Assembly (NCBI GenBank): GCA_041394285.1
Contig: JAWKIL010000001.1
Location: forward strand, 310,001 to 374,000
Length of the DNA: 64,000 bases
Reading direction: 5' to 3'
DNA from: CADEDH01 sp041394285
GTDB taxonomy: Bacteria; Actinomycetota; Acidimicrobiia; Acidimicrobiales; SZUA-35
Positions 1 to 9,534 of the stretch are shown here, one piece after another; the first letter of the stretch is position 1, and the number at the start of each line of letters is the position of its first letter. The position numbers and the translations under genes were made by a program. Below the pieces are notes generated by a model. The model had not been told where the DNA came from. It saw nothing but the letters and a program-made list of their open reading frames with translations, and ran no database searches.

Positions 1-608
1 ATCTCGTGGTAGCCGAACACCAGCGGCCGGGGGTCCGGGCGGCGGAGGGCGAACAGGATCGCCCCTACCGTGTACAGCGCGCCGCCCAGCGCCAGCAGCC
101 CCAGCGCCAGAGGCGACAGGGAATGGATCAGGACGGGCATGGCCAGCAGGGCCAACCAGCCGATCACGATGTAGAGGCTGTTGGCCGCCCGCATCACCAG
201 ATCCGAGCCGGCCAGCTTCGACACGACACCCACCGCGGCCAGACCCCACACGGCCGACAACAGGGGCACAGCCCAGCTCCGGGGCAGGGCCGACAGGCAC
301 ACCGGCGTGTACGTGCCGGCGATGAGCACGAAGATCATGCTGTGGTCGGCCCGCCGCATCAGGCGCTGGGCCCGCTCGGTGCGGGCCAGCCGGTGGTAAG
401 CGGCCGACACGCCGTACACCGAGGCCAGGCTGGCGCCGTAGATGGCCACCCCGATCCGGGGGCCCAGGCGGTCCACCGCCGCCACCAGGGCGACGGCCGC
501 CGGCAGGCTCAGCCAGAAGGCCCAGGTGTGGATCCGCCCCCTCCAGGCCGGGCGGGGGAGGCCGGTGATGAACGACAGGACGGCATGGTCCGACACGAGC
601 CGCACCAT
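1..608 (-). CDS. Hemolysin III / PAQR-type membrane protein (C-terminus beyond window)
   Basis: The reading frame starts at ATG 608 and runs off the left edge, giving about 202 residues. It has the landmarks of the HlyIII (YqfA/PAQR) family: an early helix pair, the conserved patch SAAYHRL, then the metal-site region RADHSMIFVLIAGTYTP, and a late LVFGYHE motif that normally lies near the family's last helices. His residues in these motifs are the expected metal ligands. It is a polytopic inner-membrane protein; the true function of bacterial members is poorly defined and cytolysis should not be assumed. It follows cvnD by 27 bases on the same strand, so it may be the distal gene of the conservon operon. 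Confidence 0.85.
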   Translation of the reverse strand, partial: MVRLVSDHAVLSFITGLPRPAWRGRIHTWAFWLSLPAAVALVAAVDRLGPRIGVAIYGASLASVYGVSAAYHRLARTERAQRLMRRADHSMIFVLIAGTYTPVCLSALPRSWAVPLLSAVWGLAAVGVVSKLAGSDLVMRAANSLYIVIGWLALLAMPVLIHSLSPLALGLLALGGALYTVGAILFALRRPDPRPLVFGYHE

Positions 609-635
609 AGCGGTGCGGGGCCAGGAGCCGGAGGA

Positions 636-1253
636 TCAGCCGGCGGCTTCGGGGGCGCCGGCGGCCGCCGTGACCCGGGCCTGGCGGCTGCGCACCAGGA
701 GCATGTCGAGGAGGCGGATCAGGACCTCCTTCACCGACTCCTTGTCCCGGGCGTCGAAGCGGATCAGGGGGATGTCGGGGTCGATGTTGAGCGCCATGCG
801 AACCTGGTCGAGGCGGTGGCGGGGGCTCGAGTCGAACTGGTTGACGGCCACGATGAAGGGAACCGAGCGATCCTCGTAGTAGTCGATGGCCTGGTAGCAG
901 TCTTCCAGGCGCCGGGTGTCGGCCAGCACCACGGCCCCCAGCGCACCCTGCACCAGGTCGTCCCACATGAAGGCGAACCGCTCCTGGCCCGGGGTGCCGA
1001 ACAGGTAGAGCCGCAGGGTCTCGCTGATCGTGACCCGGCCGAAGTCGAGAGCCACCGTGGTGGTGGTCTTCGCCGGCAGGAACTCCCGATCGTCCACCGA
1101 CAGGCTGGCGGCCGTCATGTTGGCCTCGGTGCGCAGGGGCGTGATCTCCGAGATCGCGCCGACGAGCGTGGTCTTTCCCACCCCGAACCCGCCCGAGATG
1201 ACGATCTTGGCCGACAGGTGCGACGGTTGGTCGGGCCCCCCGCGTGCTCTCAC
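636..1253 (-). CDS. cvnD: Conservon GTPase CvnD (MglA/Ras-like)
   Basis: This 205-residue protein is a small Ras/MglA-like GTP-binding protein, the fourth member of the actinobacterial conservon. A Walker A loop (GGFGVGKTT) lies at residues 21-29, a switch-region motif LYLFGTPGQERF follows near residue 85, and a base-recognition motif of NQFD type (VAVNQFD) is visible near residue 138. In Streptomyces the four Cvn proteins form a membrane-proximal signalling complex resembling a G-protein-coupled receptor system. The GTG start at 1253 overlaps the TGA of cvnC by three bases, indicating translational coupling. Confidence 0.92.
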   Translation of the reverse strand: MRARGGPDQPSHLSAKIVISGGFGVGKTTLVGAISEITPLRTEANMTAASLSVDDREFLPAKTTTTVALDFGRVTISETLRLYLFGTPGQERFAFMWDDLVQGALGAVVLADTRRLEDCYQAIDYYEDRSVPFIVAVNQFDSSPRHRLDQVRMALNIDPDIPLIRFDARDKESVKEVLIRLLDMLLVRSRQARVTAAAGAPEAAG

Positions 1254-1621
1254 AGGGCGCGGATCCCCTCGATCAGAGCCTCGATCAGCTCCACGTCGGC
1301 GCCGGTGCCGGTGGGGCGGCCGTGCGGATCGAGGAGGCCCTCGGTCACCATGTCCGTCACCAGCACCCGCGACACCCCCAGGGGCACATCGAGGAAGCTC
1401 GAGATCTCGGCGATCGACAGGGGCTCAACGCACATGGCGGCGATCTTGCTCCGCTCGAAGCCGAGCGTGGCGGCGTCGGCCCGCCGGGAGGTGGTGACCA
1501 CCGTCTCCACCGCCAGGTCCGAGTTGGTGGCCCTCGTGCGGCCGCCCGTGATCACGTAGGGGCGGACGAGGTGCGACTCGGTCTCGTCGTCTACGGGTTC
1601 CGCCATGGCAGCCGCCCTCAC
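1250..1621 (-). CDS. cvnC: DUF742 protein CvnC
   Basis: This 123-residue protein is the DUF742 member of the conservon. The family pattern is visible: an N-terminal LVRPYVITGGRT motif, a winged-helix-like segment including PLSIAEISSFLDVPLGV, and a C-terminal helix after the GLLDPHG motif. DUF742 proteins pair with the roadblock protein and GTPase of the same cluster. GTG 1621 overlaps the cvnB stop by three bases (GTGA); an ATG at 1606 is an alternative start. Confidence 0.9.
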   Translation of the reverse strand: MRAAAMAEPVDDETESHLVRPYVITGGRTRATNSDLAVETVVTTSRRADAATLGFERSKIAAMCVEPLSIAEISSFLDVPLGVSRVLVTDMVTEGLLDPHGRPTGTGADVELIEALIEGIRAL

Positions 1622-2082
1622 GTAGCGCTCGACCGTAGCGACAGCACGTTCTTCAGCTCCTCCACCAGAGCTGGCGTGAGCATCTCGCCCACTCGTTGGA
1701 TGAGGAGCGTCATCTCGTAGCCCACCGACCCCACGTCGCAGTCGGAATCGGCCAGGACACCGACCGTCGATCCGTCGTCCACCGCCATCACGAACAGGTA
1801 GCCCTCGGTCATCTCGATGATGATCTGGTTGACCTCGCCGTAGTGGTAGAGGTCGGCGGCACCGTGGCTCAGGCTGGTGAGGCCGGCGATGATGGCACCG
1901 AACTGCTCCACACCGGCCCCTTCCAGGCCGGCCGACGCCGCGAGCAGGAAGCCGTCGGAACTGACCGCCACCGCCTCCCGGACCCCCACCGTGCGAGAGG
2001 CGAAGCTGGCCAGCATCCAGCTCAGGTCCTGGCCGGAGTGGATGGCCGGATCCTGGCTGAGGTGATCCCGGGTTGCCGTCAT
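1618..2082 (-). CDS. cvnB: Roadblock/LC7 protein CvnB
   Basis: This 154-residue protein matches the roadblock/LC7 fold of conservon CvnB proteins: a helix followed by VREAVAVSSDGFLLAASAGL, a central helix and strands including YLFVMAVDDGSTVGVLAD, and a final amphipathic helix. Such proteins act as GTPase-activating or scaffolding partners for the MglA-like GTPase, here cvnD. ATG 2082 begins one base after the stop of cvnA, so the pair is almost certainly co-translated. Confidence 0.92.
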   Translation of the reverse strand: MTATRDHLSQDPAIHSGQDLSWMLASFASRTVGVREAVAVSSDGFLLAASAGLEGAGVEQFGAIIAGLTSLSHGAADLYHYGEVNQIIIEMTEGYLFVMAVDDGSTVGVLADSDCDVGSVGYEMTLLIQRVGEMLTPALVEELKNVLSLRSSAT

Positions 2083-2083
2083 G

Positions 2084-4750
2084 TCAGCTCTCCTCCTCGT
2101 CGTCTCCAGCCGACCCGTTGACGGGGTCGGCCGCTGCCTGCCGCTGAGCTCTCGCCGCCTCGACGCCGCTGGCGAACCGATTGAGCTTGTCTCTCACTTC
2201 TTCGGCCCGGGCGGTACCGGTGACGGCCGCAGCCGGCGCCTCGGCCTCCACCACCCCGAGCTGACCGCCCGACACGGGCTGCGACTTGCGCACCCGGCGC
2301 CGGACCTGGAACCGCTGCTGCTCGGGATCGCTGCCGTTGGCGTCCCGCTCGATACGCCGGGAGGGACGGCTCTTGAACGGAGGGATGGGGGCGCCGGCCG
2401 CCTCGTCGTCGCCCGGGCCCATGGCCGAGACGACCGCCGGCTCCTCCTCGGGCGAGCCTCCGGGGCGCTCCGGCTTGCGGGGCTCAGGGCCCCGCCGTAC
2501 CGGGCGGGTGGGGGGCGGGGTCGAGGCCCGCGACGGTGGTGGGCCGGTGAGGGGTCCGCTCACGTGGAGACGGCTCGACCGGATCTCCACCACCGGTTCG
2601 GGACCGGTGGCCAGGCAGGAGAGGGGCAGCGTGACCTTGGCCGTGATGCCGCCGCTGGGGGCCGACTCCACCAGCCGCACAGTGATCCCGTGCCGGGCGG
2701 CCAGCCGGCCGACCACGAACAGGCCCATGAAGCTCCCGGGCGGCGCTCCCGCCTCGGGGGCGCTCGTGATCCGGGCGTTGGCCTCGTCGAGACGGTCGAG
2801 CGACAGGCCGAGCCCGCGGTCCACGATCGAGATGGTGTAGGTGCCGTCGTCGGCCACCACGCCGTTCACGTCCACCGTGGTCTGGGGCGGGGAGAACAGG
2901 GTGGCGTTCTCGATCAGCTCGGCCAGCAGGTGGGTGATGTCGCTGATGGCCCGGGGATCGACGAGGGCCCGCTCCACCCGCCCGATGGTGACCCGGGCGA
3001 AGTCCTCCACCTCGCTGGTGGCGGCCCGCACAACCTCGTCGACAGGCCGGGGCTGGGTGCCCCGGCGGGGTGACTCCTCACCCGCCAGCACCAGGAGGCT
3101 CTCGGCGTTGCGCCGCATCCGGGTGGCCATCTGGTCCAGAGCGAACAGGTTGCGCAGGGTGTCGGGGTTCGACTCCGTGCGCTCCAGGTCGTCGATGAAC
3201 CGGAGCTGGCGGCCGATCAGCTGCTGGTTGCGCCGCCCCAGGTTGACCAGCACGGCCGCCACCTCGCGGTCGCGGTCGATGGCCTGGGTGGCGGCCAGGT
3301 CCACCGCGGTGGACCGCAGGTTGTTGAAGGCGGCCGTCAGCTCGGCCACCTCCTTGTCTCCCCCCACGTCGACCGGATCCAGGCGGGAGCTGGGATTGTC
3401 GCCGGTGGAGGAGCGCAGCAGGGCCGGCAGATCATGGTGGGCCAACCGGTTGGCGGCCGAGCGCAGGGCTTCGATCGGCCCGACCACGTGGCGGGCCTGG
3501 CGGCGGGCGGTGAGCCAGGCCAGCAGTAGGCCCAGGAGGGCGACGCCGGCCACCGCCAGCGTGATCAGACGGGTGCCGTTGCGGACGTCGTCGCTCACCG
3601 TGGCCAGCTCGTCGGCCGCCGCCACCGCCTGACGGGTGGGCTGCTGCACGATCGCCACCCAGGCCGGGCTGGGGATGTCGACGCCGAGGGCGGCCACCCG
3701 CCGGGTGGGGGTGAGGCGGCTGTAGCCACCGAGGACGTCGCCCGAATCCACGTAGCCGGACGCGGCGGTGGCCCCCAGCACCTTGGCGAAGATGGGGTTC
3801 CGGTCTGCGGGCAGCGGCGTGACGCCATCGATCACCTGGGGGTCGTGGGTGGTGGCGGTGTCGGCCACCACGAGGCCCTCGGCGGTGCCCACCATGACCT
3901 GGAGCCCGGCCGCCGGGTCGGTGTTGGCGTCGGCCACAGCCTGGACGGCGGTCAGCGTGACGACAGCCTGTACCACCCCGACCGGGGCGCCGGTGCCGGC
4001 GGGATCGTCGATGCGGGCGGCCACCACGATCGCAGGGGCGCCGCCGGCGTCGTCGCTCGGTTCCAGCGGGCCGATCCAGGCCCCGGTGGCGAGAGCCTCG
4101 GTGAACCACCTCTGGCCGCGCTGCACGACGGTGGCGGGCGGGTTCGCCGCCCCGAGGACGAACCCGTTGCGGTCGACCGCCAGGAGCTGGGCGTAGAACG
4201 ACTCCGCATCGGCCTGCTCGGCCAGGAGGCGGGAGATGGTGCCCGACGTGTCGAGGACCTGGTTGCCCAGGGCCGTCGCCGCCTCCCCATCGGGCAGGCC
4301 GGCGGCGTCGGCCGCCTCGGGCCGGTCGGCCGCCGACGCCTCCGCCACCTGGGGCGACCGGCTCAGGTCCACCACGTCGTCGAGTCGCAGGGCGAGGAAG
4401 GTGTCCACGCTCTCGGCCACCAGGCGGGCCCGACTGGCTTCCAGCCCGCCCACTGTCTCCTCGGCGAACCGGCCCTGGGCGTCGGCCACCTGGCGATCGG
4501 TGCGGTTCGCCAGCCACATCCCGCTCGCCGCCACCAGCGCGGTGGCCAGCAGCAGGGGAATGCCGGTGGTGACCAGGGCATGGCGGGTGATCCGGGCCGC
4601 GACCGACCGGCCGGACCGGGTGCCGCCCGTTTCCCGTGGCTCCGACGTCACGCCATCGGACTCCAGACCAGCCACTCCTGACGCCCTTCCGCTCCCTGCC
4701 CGCTCCTGCACGACGAGTAGGCGAAGCCCTGCCCCGTCCGCAGAGTCCAC
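2084..4750 (-). CDS. cvnA: Conservon sensor histidine-kinase-like protein CvnA
   Basis: This 888-residue protein is the receptor-like kinase of the conservon. It has an N-terminal cytoplasmic tail, a transmembrane helix at about 58-80, a long extracytoplasmic Cache-like sensor region, a second helix near 391-413, a HAMP-like stretch, and a kinase core. The core shows the CvnA-type helix RNQQLIGRQL, the segment MATRMRRNAESLLVLAG, and an ATPase N-box (HLLAELIENATLFSPP) around residue 607. A Pro/Arg-rich tail of about 170 residues follows. The GTG start at 4750 is favoured because a TAGCGT box ends 8 bases upstream. Confidence 0.9.
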   Translation of the reverse strand: MDSADGAGLRLLVVQERAGSGRASGVAGLESDGVTSEPRETGGTRSGRSVAARITRHALVTTGIPLLLATALVAASGMWLANRTDRQVADAQGRFAEETVGGLEASRARLVAESVDTFLALRLDDVVDLSRSPQVAEASAADRPEAADAAGLPDGEAATALGNQVLDTSGTISRLLAEQADAESFYAQLLAVDRNGFVLGAANPPATVVQRGQRWFTEALATGAWIGPLEPSDDAGGAPAIVVAARIDDPAGTGAPVGVVQAVVTLTAVQAVADANTDPAAGLQVMVGTAEGLVVADTATTHDPQVIDGVTPLPADRNPIFAKVLGATAASGYVDSGDVLGGYSRLTPTRRVAALGVDIPSPAWVAIVQQPTRQAVAAADELATVSDDVRNGTRLITLAVAGVALLGLLLAWLTARRQARHVVGPIEALRSAANRLAHHDLPALLRSSTGDNPSSRLDPVDVGGDKEVAELTAAFNNLRSTAVDLAATQAIDRDREVAAVLVNLGRRNQQLIGRQLRFIDDLERTESNPDTLRNLFALDQMATRMRRNAESLLVLAGEESPRRGTQPRPVDEVVRAATSEVEDFARVTIGRVERALVDPRAISDITHLLAELIENATLFSPPQTTVDVNGVVADDGTYTISIVDRGLGLSLDRLDEANARITSAPEAGAPPGSFMGLFVVGRLAARHGITVRLVESAPSGGITAKVTLPLSCLATGPEPVVEIRSSRLHVSGPLTGPPPSRASTPPPTRPVRRGPEPRKPERPGGSPEEEPAVVSAMGPGDDEAAGAPIPPFKSRPSRRIERDANGSDPEQQRFQVRRRVRKSQPVSGGQLGVVEAEAPAAAVTGTARAEEVRDKLNRFASGVEAARAQRQAAADPVNGSAGDDEEES

Positions 4751-4758
4751 CGATGATG

Positions 4759-4764
4759 ACGCTA
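4759..4764 (-). promoter_or_regulatory. Candidate -10 box for cvnA (leaderless)
   Basis: On the minus strand TAGCGT lies 8 bases before the GTG of cvnA. The spacing fits transcription starting at or next to the start codon. No convincing -35 hexamer is seen. Confidence 0.5.
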
Positions 4765-4893
4765 GCCGAATTAAGGCGACCGACCTACCTCCTTCGATAA
4801 CGGGGTGGTAGGAACACCTGCTCGGTTGACGGCGTCTATCCTGGCCAGCCAGTCGACCCGTCGGGGGTCGGCGCGACGTCAGGGGGAACCGGC

Positions 4894-7353
4894 GTGTTGT
4901 CGGCCTATCGCGTGCTCGACTTGTCGGATCAGCGGGGCCAGCTGGCTGGCCAGATCCTGGCCGACCTGGGGGCCGAGGTCATCCTGGTGGAACCACCGGG
5001 CGGGTCGCCGGCCCGGGCCGAGGGCCCCTTCGTGGCCGGCCACGAAGGCGACCCGGCGCGCTCCTTGTGGTTCTGGGCGTACAACCGGGGCAAACGGAGC
5101 GTGGTGCTGGACATCCGGTCGTCGGCGGGACGCGACGAGGTCCGGCGCCTGGCTCGCCACGCCGACCTCGCGATCGAGTCGGCGGCCCCGGGTGCCATGG
5201 CGGCCATTGGGCTGGGCCCCGAGGATCTGGCCCGGGAGAACCCGGCGCTCGTCTACACGTCGATCACGCCCTTCGGCCAGACCGGCCCCAAGGCGGGCTG
5301 GGCCGCCACCGATCTCACCGTCGTGGCTGCCGGGGTGCAGCTGGGGATGATGGGCGACGAGGACCGCCCGCCGGTCCGCATCCCGCTCGATCAGGCGTTC
5401 CTCCACGCGGCGGCCGATGCCGCCGTCGGGTCGCTGGTGGCCCTCCGGGAGCGCTCCCGCTCAGGTCGGGGCCAACACGTCGACGTGTCGGCCCAGGCGT
5501 CGGTCCTCCAGGCCACCCAGTCCTTCGCCCTGTCCCATCTGTATCGGGCGTCGCCCGTCACCCGGACGGCCGGTGGCACGAAGGTCGGGCCGTTCCACGT
5601 GCGCCTCCGCTCCCCGGCGGCCGACGGCCACGTCTCCACCACGATCCTGTTCGGCGAGGCCATCGGCCCGTTCAGCAAGCGGCTGTTCGACTGGATCCAC
5701 GCCGAGGGCGAGTGCGATGACGGCGAGCTCGAGATCGACTGGCTCAACTTCGTGGAGGGCGTGGTGACGGGGCGGATCCCGGCATCGGAGTACGACCGCA
5801 TACAGGACGTGGCGGCCGCCTTCACCAGCCGGAGGAGCAAGGCCGATCTGCTGCGGGAGGCCCTGGCCCGGCGGCTGTTGATCGTGCCCATCGCCACCGT
5901 GGCCGACGTCGTGGAGTCCGAGCAGTACGCCGCCCGCAACTACTGGCGTTCCATCGATGTCCCGGAGCTGGGCCGGGCGGTCCGATTCCCGGGCCCGTTC
6001 GCCGTGCTGTCGGCCACCCCGCTCGACACCGGGCGCCCGGCGCCGGCGCTCGGGGCCGACGACCCGGCGGCGCTGGCCACCGCTCCGTCGGCTGCGTTGG
6101 CCTCGGCGACCCGGGAGCGGGCCGCCCGGGCCGAAGCCGACGGAGACGCCCGGCCGCTGCCGTTCGACGGTCTCAAGGTGCTCGACTTCATGTGGGTCAT
6201 GGCCGGCCCGGCCGGCACCCGGGTGCTGGCCGACTATGGGGCCCAGGTGGTGCGGGTGGAGTCGGCCAACAAGATCGAGACGGCCCGCACCATCCAGCCC
6301 TTCCTCGATGACCAGGGCGGGGCCGAGAACTCCGGCCTCTATCAGAACATGAACGCCGGCAAGCTCGGACTCACGCTCGACCTGTCCCGGCCCGAGGCCC
6401 GCGAGGTGGTGCTCGACCTGGTGCGTTGGGCCGACGTGGTGTGCGAATCGTTCTCGCCCAAGGCCATGCGGGCCTGGGGTCTGGGCTACGAGGATCTGCG
6501 CAAGGTCAAGCCCGACCTGATCATGGCGTCGAGCTGCCTGTTCGGCCAGACCGGCCCGCTGTCGAGCCTGGCCGGCTACGGCACCATGGGCGCCTCCCTG
6601 TCGGGCTTCTACGACATGACCGGTTGGCCCGACCGGGAGCCGGCCGGCTGTTTCGGCGCCTACACCGACTACATCTCCCCCCGGTTCCTGGCCGCCGCCA
6701 TCGTGGCGGCCCTCGACCACCGGGAACGAACCGGGGAGGGCCAGTACATCGACGTGGCCCAGGCCGAAGCGTCGATCGCGTTCCTGGCCCCGGCGGTGCT
6801 CGACTACGAGGTCAACGGCCGCCTCGCCCCCCGGCCGGGCAACCGCCACCCGGTGATGGTTCCCCACGGCGTGTTCCCCGCCGCCGGCGACGACCGCTGG
6901 ATCGCCATCGCCTGCCAGGGCGACGAGGCCTGGCGGGCCCTGGCCGGCGCCGCCCGGCTCGACCCGGCCCTGGCCGGGCTCGACGCCGATGGCCGCCGGG
7001 CCAGGGAGGACGAGCTGGAGGCCGCCATCGCCGCCTGGACGGCACCCCAGGACGCGGCGGCGCTGACCGAGGCCCTCCAGGCCATCGGGGTGGCGGCCCA
7101 CGCCGTGCAGAGCGCGGCCGAGGCGGCGGCAGACCCCCAGCTCGCCCACCGGGGCCACTTCGTGGAGGCGGAGCACGCCGACCACGGCACCGTGTGGGTC
7201 GAGAACAGCCGATTCGGCCTGTCGCGCACGCCGGCCGCCGTCACCCGGGGCGGGCCCACGCTGGGCCAGCACACCTTCGATGTGCTCGTCGGCATCCTGG
7301 GCTACGACGACGACCGGCTGGCCGAGTTGGCCGTGGCCGGGGTGCTGGAGTAG
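4894..7353 (+). CDS. CaiB/BaiF-type CoA transferase, tandem two-domain fusion
   Basis: This 819-residue protein contains two consecutive class III CoA-transferase domains. The first spans about residues 1-400 (YRVLDLSDQRGQLAGQILADLGAEVI) and the second about 430-819 (FDGLKVLDFMWVMAGPAGTRVLADYGAQVV). Ordinary family III enzymes are about 400 residues and act as interlocked dimers, so the fusion probably folds as an intramolecular pair. The second half retains the region where the catalytic Asp is expected (FGAYTDYISPRF, near residue 590); the equivalent of the first half (IPLDQAFLHAAADA) is less canonical. The acyl substrate cannot be read from the sequence. The GTG start is preceded by a purine-rich ggggga box. 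Confidence 0.88.
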   Translation: MLSAYRVLDLSDQRGQLAGQILADLGAEVILVEPPGGSPARAEGPFVAGHEGDPARSLWFWAYNRGKRSVVLDIRSSAGRDEVRRLARHADLAIESAAPGAMAAIGLGPEDLARENPALVYTSITPFGQTGPKAGWAATDLTVVAAGVQLGMMGDEDRPPVRIPLDQAFLHAAADAAVGSLVALRERSRSGRGQHVDVSAQASVLQATQSFALSHLYRASPVTRTAGGTKVGPFHVRLRSPAADGHVSTTILFGEAIGPFSKRLFDWIHAEGECDDGELEIDWLNFVEGVVTGRIPASEYDRIQDVAAAFTSRRSKADLLREALARRLLIVPIATVADVVESEQYAARNYWRSIDVPELGRAVRFPGPFAVLSATPLDTGRPAPALGADDPAALATAPSAALASATRERAARAEADGDARPLPFDGLKVLDFMWVMAGPAGTRVLADYGAQVVRVESANKIETARTIQPFLDDQGGAENSGLYQNMNAGKLGLTLDLSRPEAREVVLDLVRWADVVCESFSPKAMRAWGLGYEDLRKVKPDLIMASSCLFGQTGPLSSLAGYGTMGASLSGFYDMTGWPDREPAGCFGAYTDYISPRFLAAAIVAALDHRERTGEGQYIDVAQAEASIAFLAPAVLDYEVNGRLAPRPGNRHPVMVPHGVFPAAGDDRWIAIACQGDEAWRALAGAARLDPALAGLDADGRRAREDELEAAIAAWTAPQDAAALTEALQAIGVAAHAVQSAAEAAADPQLAHRGHFVEAEHADHGTVWVENSRFGLSRTPAAVTRGGPTLGQHTFDVLVGILGYDDDRLAELAVAGVLE

Positions 7354-7620
7354 CCCGTCCCCCGCGCCGGTACCAGCCGCATCCGTGGCCATGCAGAGTT
7401 TTTTCCGACGTAGGCGCAGGCCAGAGCGGGCGCCCAGCCGGTTTTCGGGTAAGCATCATTGCTTAGGCCCACTGTTGCGGTTATGTTGCAGCCCGGCGCA
7501 GGGCGACCGATCGGATGGCGTGGCACGCGGTCCGGTCGATCGGACAGATGGCGGGATGGAGTCCCCCGAGGCGGAGCGGGAGCCGACGGCTCTCCGTGTC
7601 TGGGCCGGGCCTCCGATCCA
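7354..7620. other. Intergenic region, 267 bases
   Basis: I see no open gene, RNA gene or clear hairpin terminator between the CoA transferase and the DUF1996 gene. The centre (around 7440-7500) is less GC-rich than its surroundings and may hold the promoter of the downstream gene, but no convincing -10/-35 pair stands out. Confidence 0.4.
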
Positions 7621-9525
7621 ATGAGGTTTGCTGTGCAGAGATTCACCAGTGCGGGTGCAGACAGCTGGAGCGAGGCGTCGGAGGAGCCGACGAGGTACCT
7701 CGACCCGGTTCCGGGCGAGGACGTCGGGGACGATCTGGACCACCTGACCGCACTGTTCGGGGTCGACGGCATCGACCAGCTGCCGTGGCGGGCCAAGGAC
7801 CTCCTCGAAGCCGATGCCGACGAGCCGGACCGCCCGCCGATGTGGCGTCGGGTGGGCTGGAAGGGTGCCTCGGCGGTGGCCGCTGCCCTCGTGGTCGTCA
7901 TGGCGTTCGCCGGCATCCAGCTGTCCGAGAGCCGGCAGGGCAGCGAGGCTGACGACGCCCTGGCCGCCCCCACCTCCACTGCCCCCGCCACCGACGCCAC
8001 GGCGCCGACCACCGCCCCCACACCCACCACCGCCGTGGTGGCCGGTCCGCCGACGACCGCCGCCGGTGACCCGGCGGCCACGGCCCCCACCACGGCCCCG
8101 GCCTCGTCGGTCCCCGCCTCGTCGGCCCCCGCCACCAGCGCCCCGGCGGCCGGCGCCCCGGCCCAGGGAGGTTCGGCTGCGGCCCAGACCGGCAGCTACC
8201 AGACGAACCTGACCCTGGTGCACAAGCAGACGGTGCGCAACCGCAACGAAGACAACTCCAAGTACCTCAAGACCCCGTCGGAGCAGCTCAACCCCGATGA
8301 CCACTACGGGCCCCGGAGCGACTACCTGAACAACCCGGCGGGGAACCCGGAGCAGTCCTTCCCGATCGCCGAGGGGGGCCAGTTCCGAGTGGCCTGTGAG
8401 TTCTCCCACTTCGCCTACGACGATCCGCTGGTCTTCCCCGGCCAGCCCGGGGCGTCGCACCTGCACACCTTCTTCGGCAACACCGATGCCAACGCCTTCT
8501 CCACGGCTGATTCGATCCTGAACACCGGGGGCAGCACCTGCAACGGCCAGGAGCTGAACCGCACCTCCTACTGGGTGCCCGCCCTGTTCGACAGCAACGG
8601 CAACGTGCGGATCCCCGAGCGACTGGTCGTGTACTACAAGGGTGAGGGTCTGGCCAACGGCAAGGCCGAGCCCTATCCCACCGGAGCGGCCATGATCGCC
8701 AAGGTGGATCTGAACACGGTGGACAACGGCCGGGGTGGGGCCATGGGCAAGTTCTCGTTCAACTGCTCCGACAACTACTCCTCGAACGGGGGGGAGTCGG
8801 CCAACAACATGGTCGGCTGCGACGGCTCCAAGTTCCAGAAGGAATATGGCTCCAGCGACCCCCACGTGGTGCTGGAGATGAACGTGAAGTTCCCCCAGTG
8901 CTGGAACGGCAAGGACCCGTCGAACCCGGCGAACTACGCCGCACCCACCGAGGGTGGTTGGTACTTCAGCAACTGCACGGGCGAGTTCAACCGCACCCTC
9001 ACCAACCTCGAGTACTTCGTCGACTATCCGGTGGAGCCGGGGGAGAACACGTCCGACTGGTACCTCTCGTCCGACGTCGACCCCACCAGCAAGGCGCTCC
9101 GGCCCGGCCCCCGCGGGGCCAGCAACCACGCCGACTGGATGAGCGGCTGGAACAAGGCCACCAACAAGATGTGGATCGACAATTGCGTCAACTTCCGGAC
9201 CTCGGAGCCCAGCGGGTGCGGGTTCGGCTACCTCACGAACGGCGGCCCCGACGGCAACAACCCGCTGCCGGGCCCCGCCCTCAAGTATCGCCAGCAGTTC
9301 ACCGGGCCGTTCAAGGTTCCGGCCTCCCAGATCTTCGGTGAGCTGTGCCCCGGTGGTGGGAACCTGGCCAACGCAACTGCGGCGGCCTACTGCAAACCAG
9401 GTACGGCGGTGGTTCGCGCCGGCCTGGGGAGCTCCCCGTTCTGCGTGACGCCCCCGAGAATGGCGGGTGCGTTGCCGAACAGGGACGAGCGGACACCGGC
9501 GGCGGCCGGTGCACGCGTGACCTGA
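7621..9525 (+). CDS. Membrane-anchored DUF1996-domain surface protein
   Basis: This 634-residue protein has a cytoplasmic N-terminal segment of about 78 residues, one transmembrane helix at about 80-100, an Ala/Thr/Pro-rich linker of about 90 residues, and a large extracellular DUF1996 domain (about 254-575). DUF1996 features include FRVACEFSHFAYDDPLVFPG, the HLHTFFGN motif, many paired Cys and conserved Trp/Asn residues. DUF1996 occurs in secreted bacterial and fungal proteins of unknown function; a carbohydrate- or wall-related role is only a guess. ATG 7621 is chosen because it is the first start giving the acidic N-terminus; GTG 7633 is also possible. A hairpin follows the stop. Confidence 0.82.
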   Translation: MRFAVQRFTSAGADSWSEASEEPTRYLDPVPGEDVGDDLDHLTALFGVDGIDQLPWRAKDLLEADADEPDRPPMWRRVGWKGASAVAAALVVVMAFAGIQLSESRQGSEADDALAAPTSTAPATDATAPTTAPTPTTAVVAGPPTTAAGDPAATAPTTAPASSVPASSAPATSAPAAGAPAQGGSAAAQTGSYQTNLTLVHKQTVRNRNEDNSKYLKTPSEQLNPDDHYGPRSDYLNNPAGNPEQSFPIAEGGQFRVACEFSHFAYDDPLVFPGQPGASHLHTFFGNTDANAFSTADSILNTGGSTCNGQELNRTSYWVPALFDSNGNVRIPERLVVYYKGEGLANGKAEPYPTGAAMIAKVDLNTVDNGRGGAMGKFSFNCSDNYSSNGGESANNMVGCDGSKFQKEYGSSDPHVVLEMNVKFPQCWNGKDPSNPANYAAPTEGGWYFSNCTGEFNRTLTNLEYFVDYPVEPGENTSDWYLSSDVDPTSKALRPGPRGASNHADWMSGWNKATNKMWIDNCVNFRTSEPSGCGFGYLTNGGPDGNNPLPGPALKYRQQFTGPFKVPASQIFGELCPGGGNLANATAAAYCKPGTAVVRAGLGSSPFCVTPPRMAGALPNRDERTPAAAGARVT

Positions 9526-9534
9526 GGCTCAAAC

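Noticed and set aside
6..1559. 517-codon open frame on the plus strand
   Set aside because: It lies antisense to hlyIII, cvnD and cvnC, has Gly/Arg/His-rich low-complexity translation and no domain; the minus-strand genes show clear motifs.
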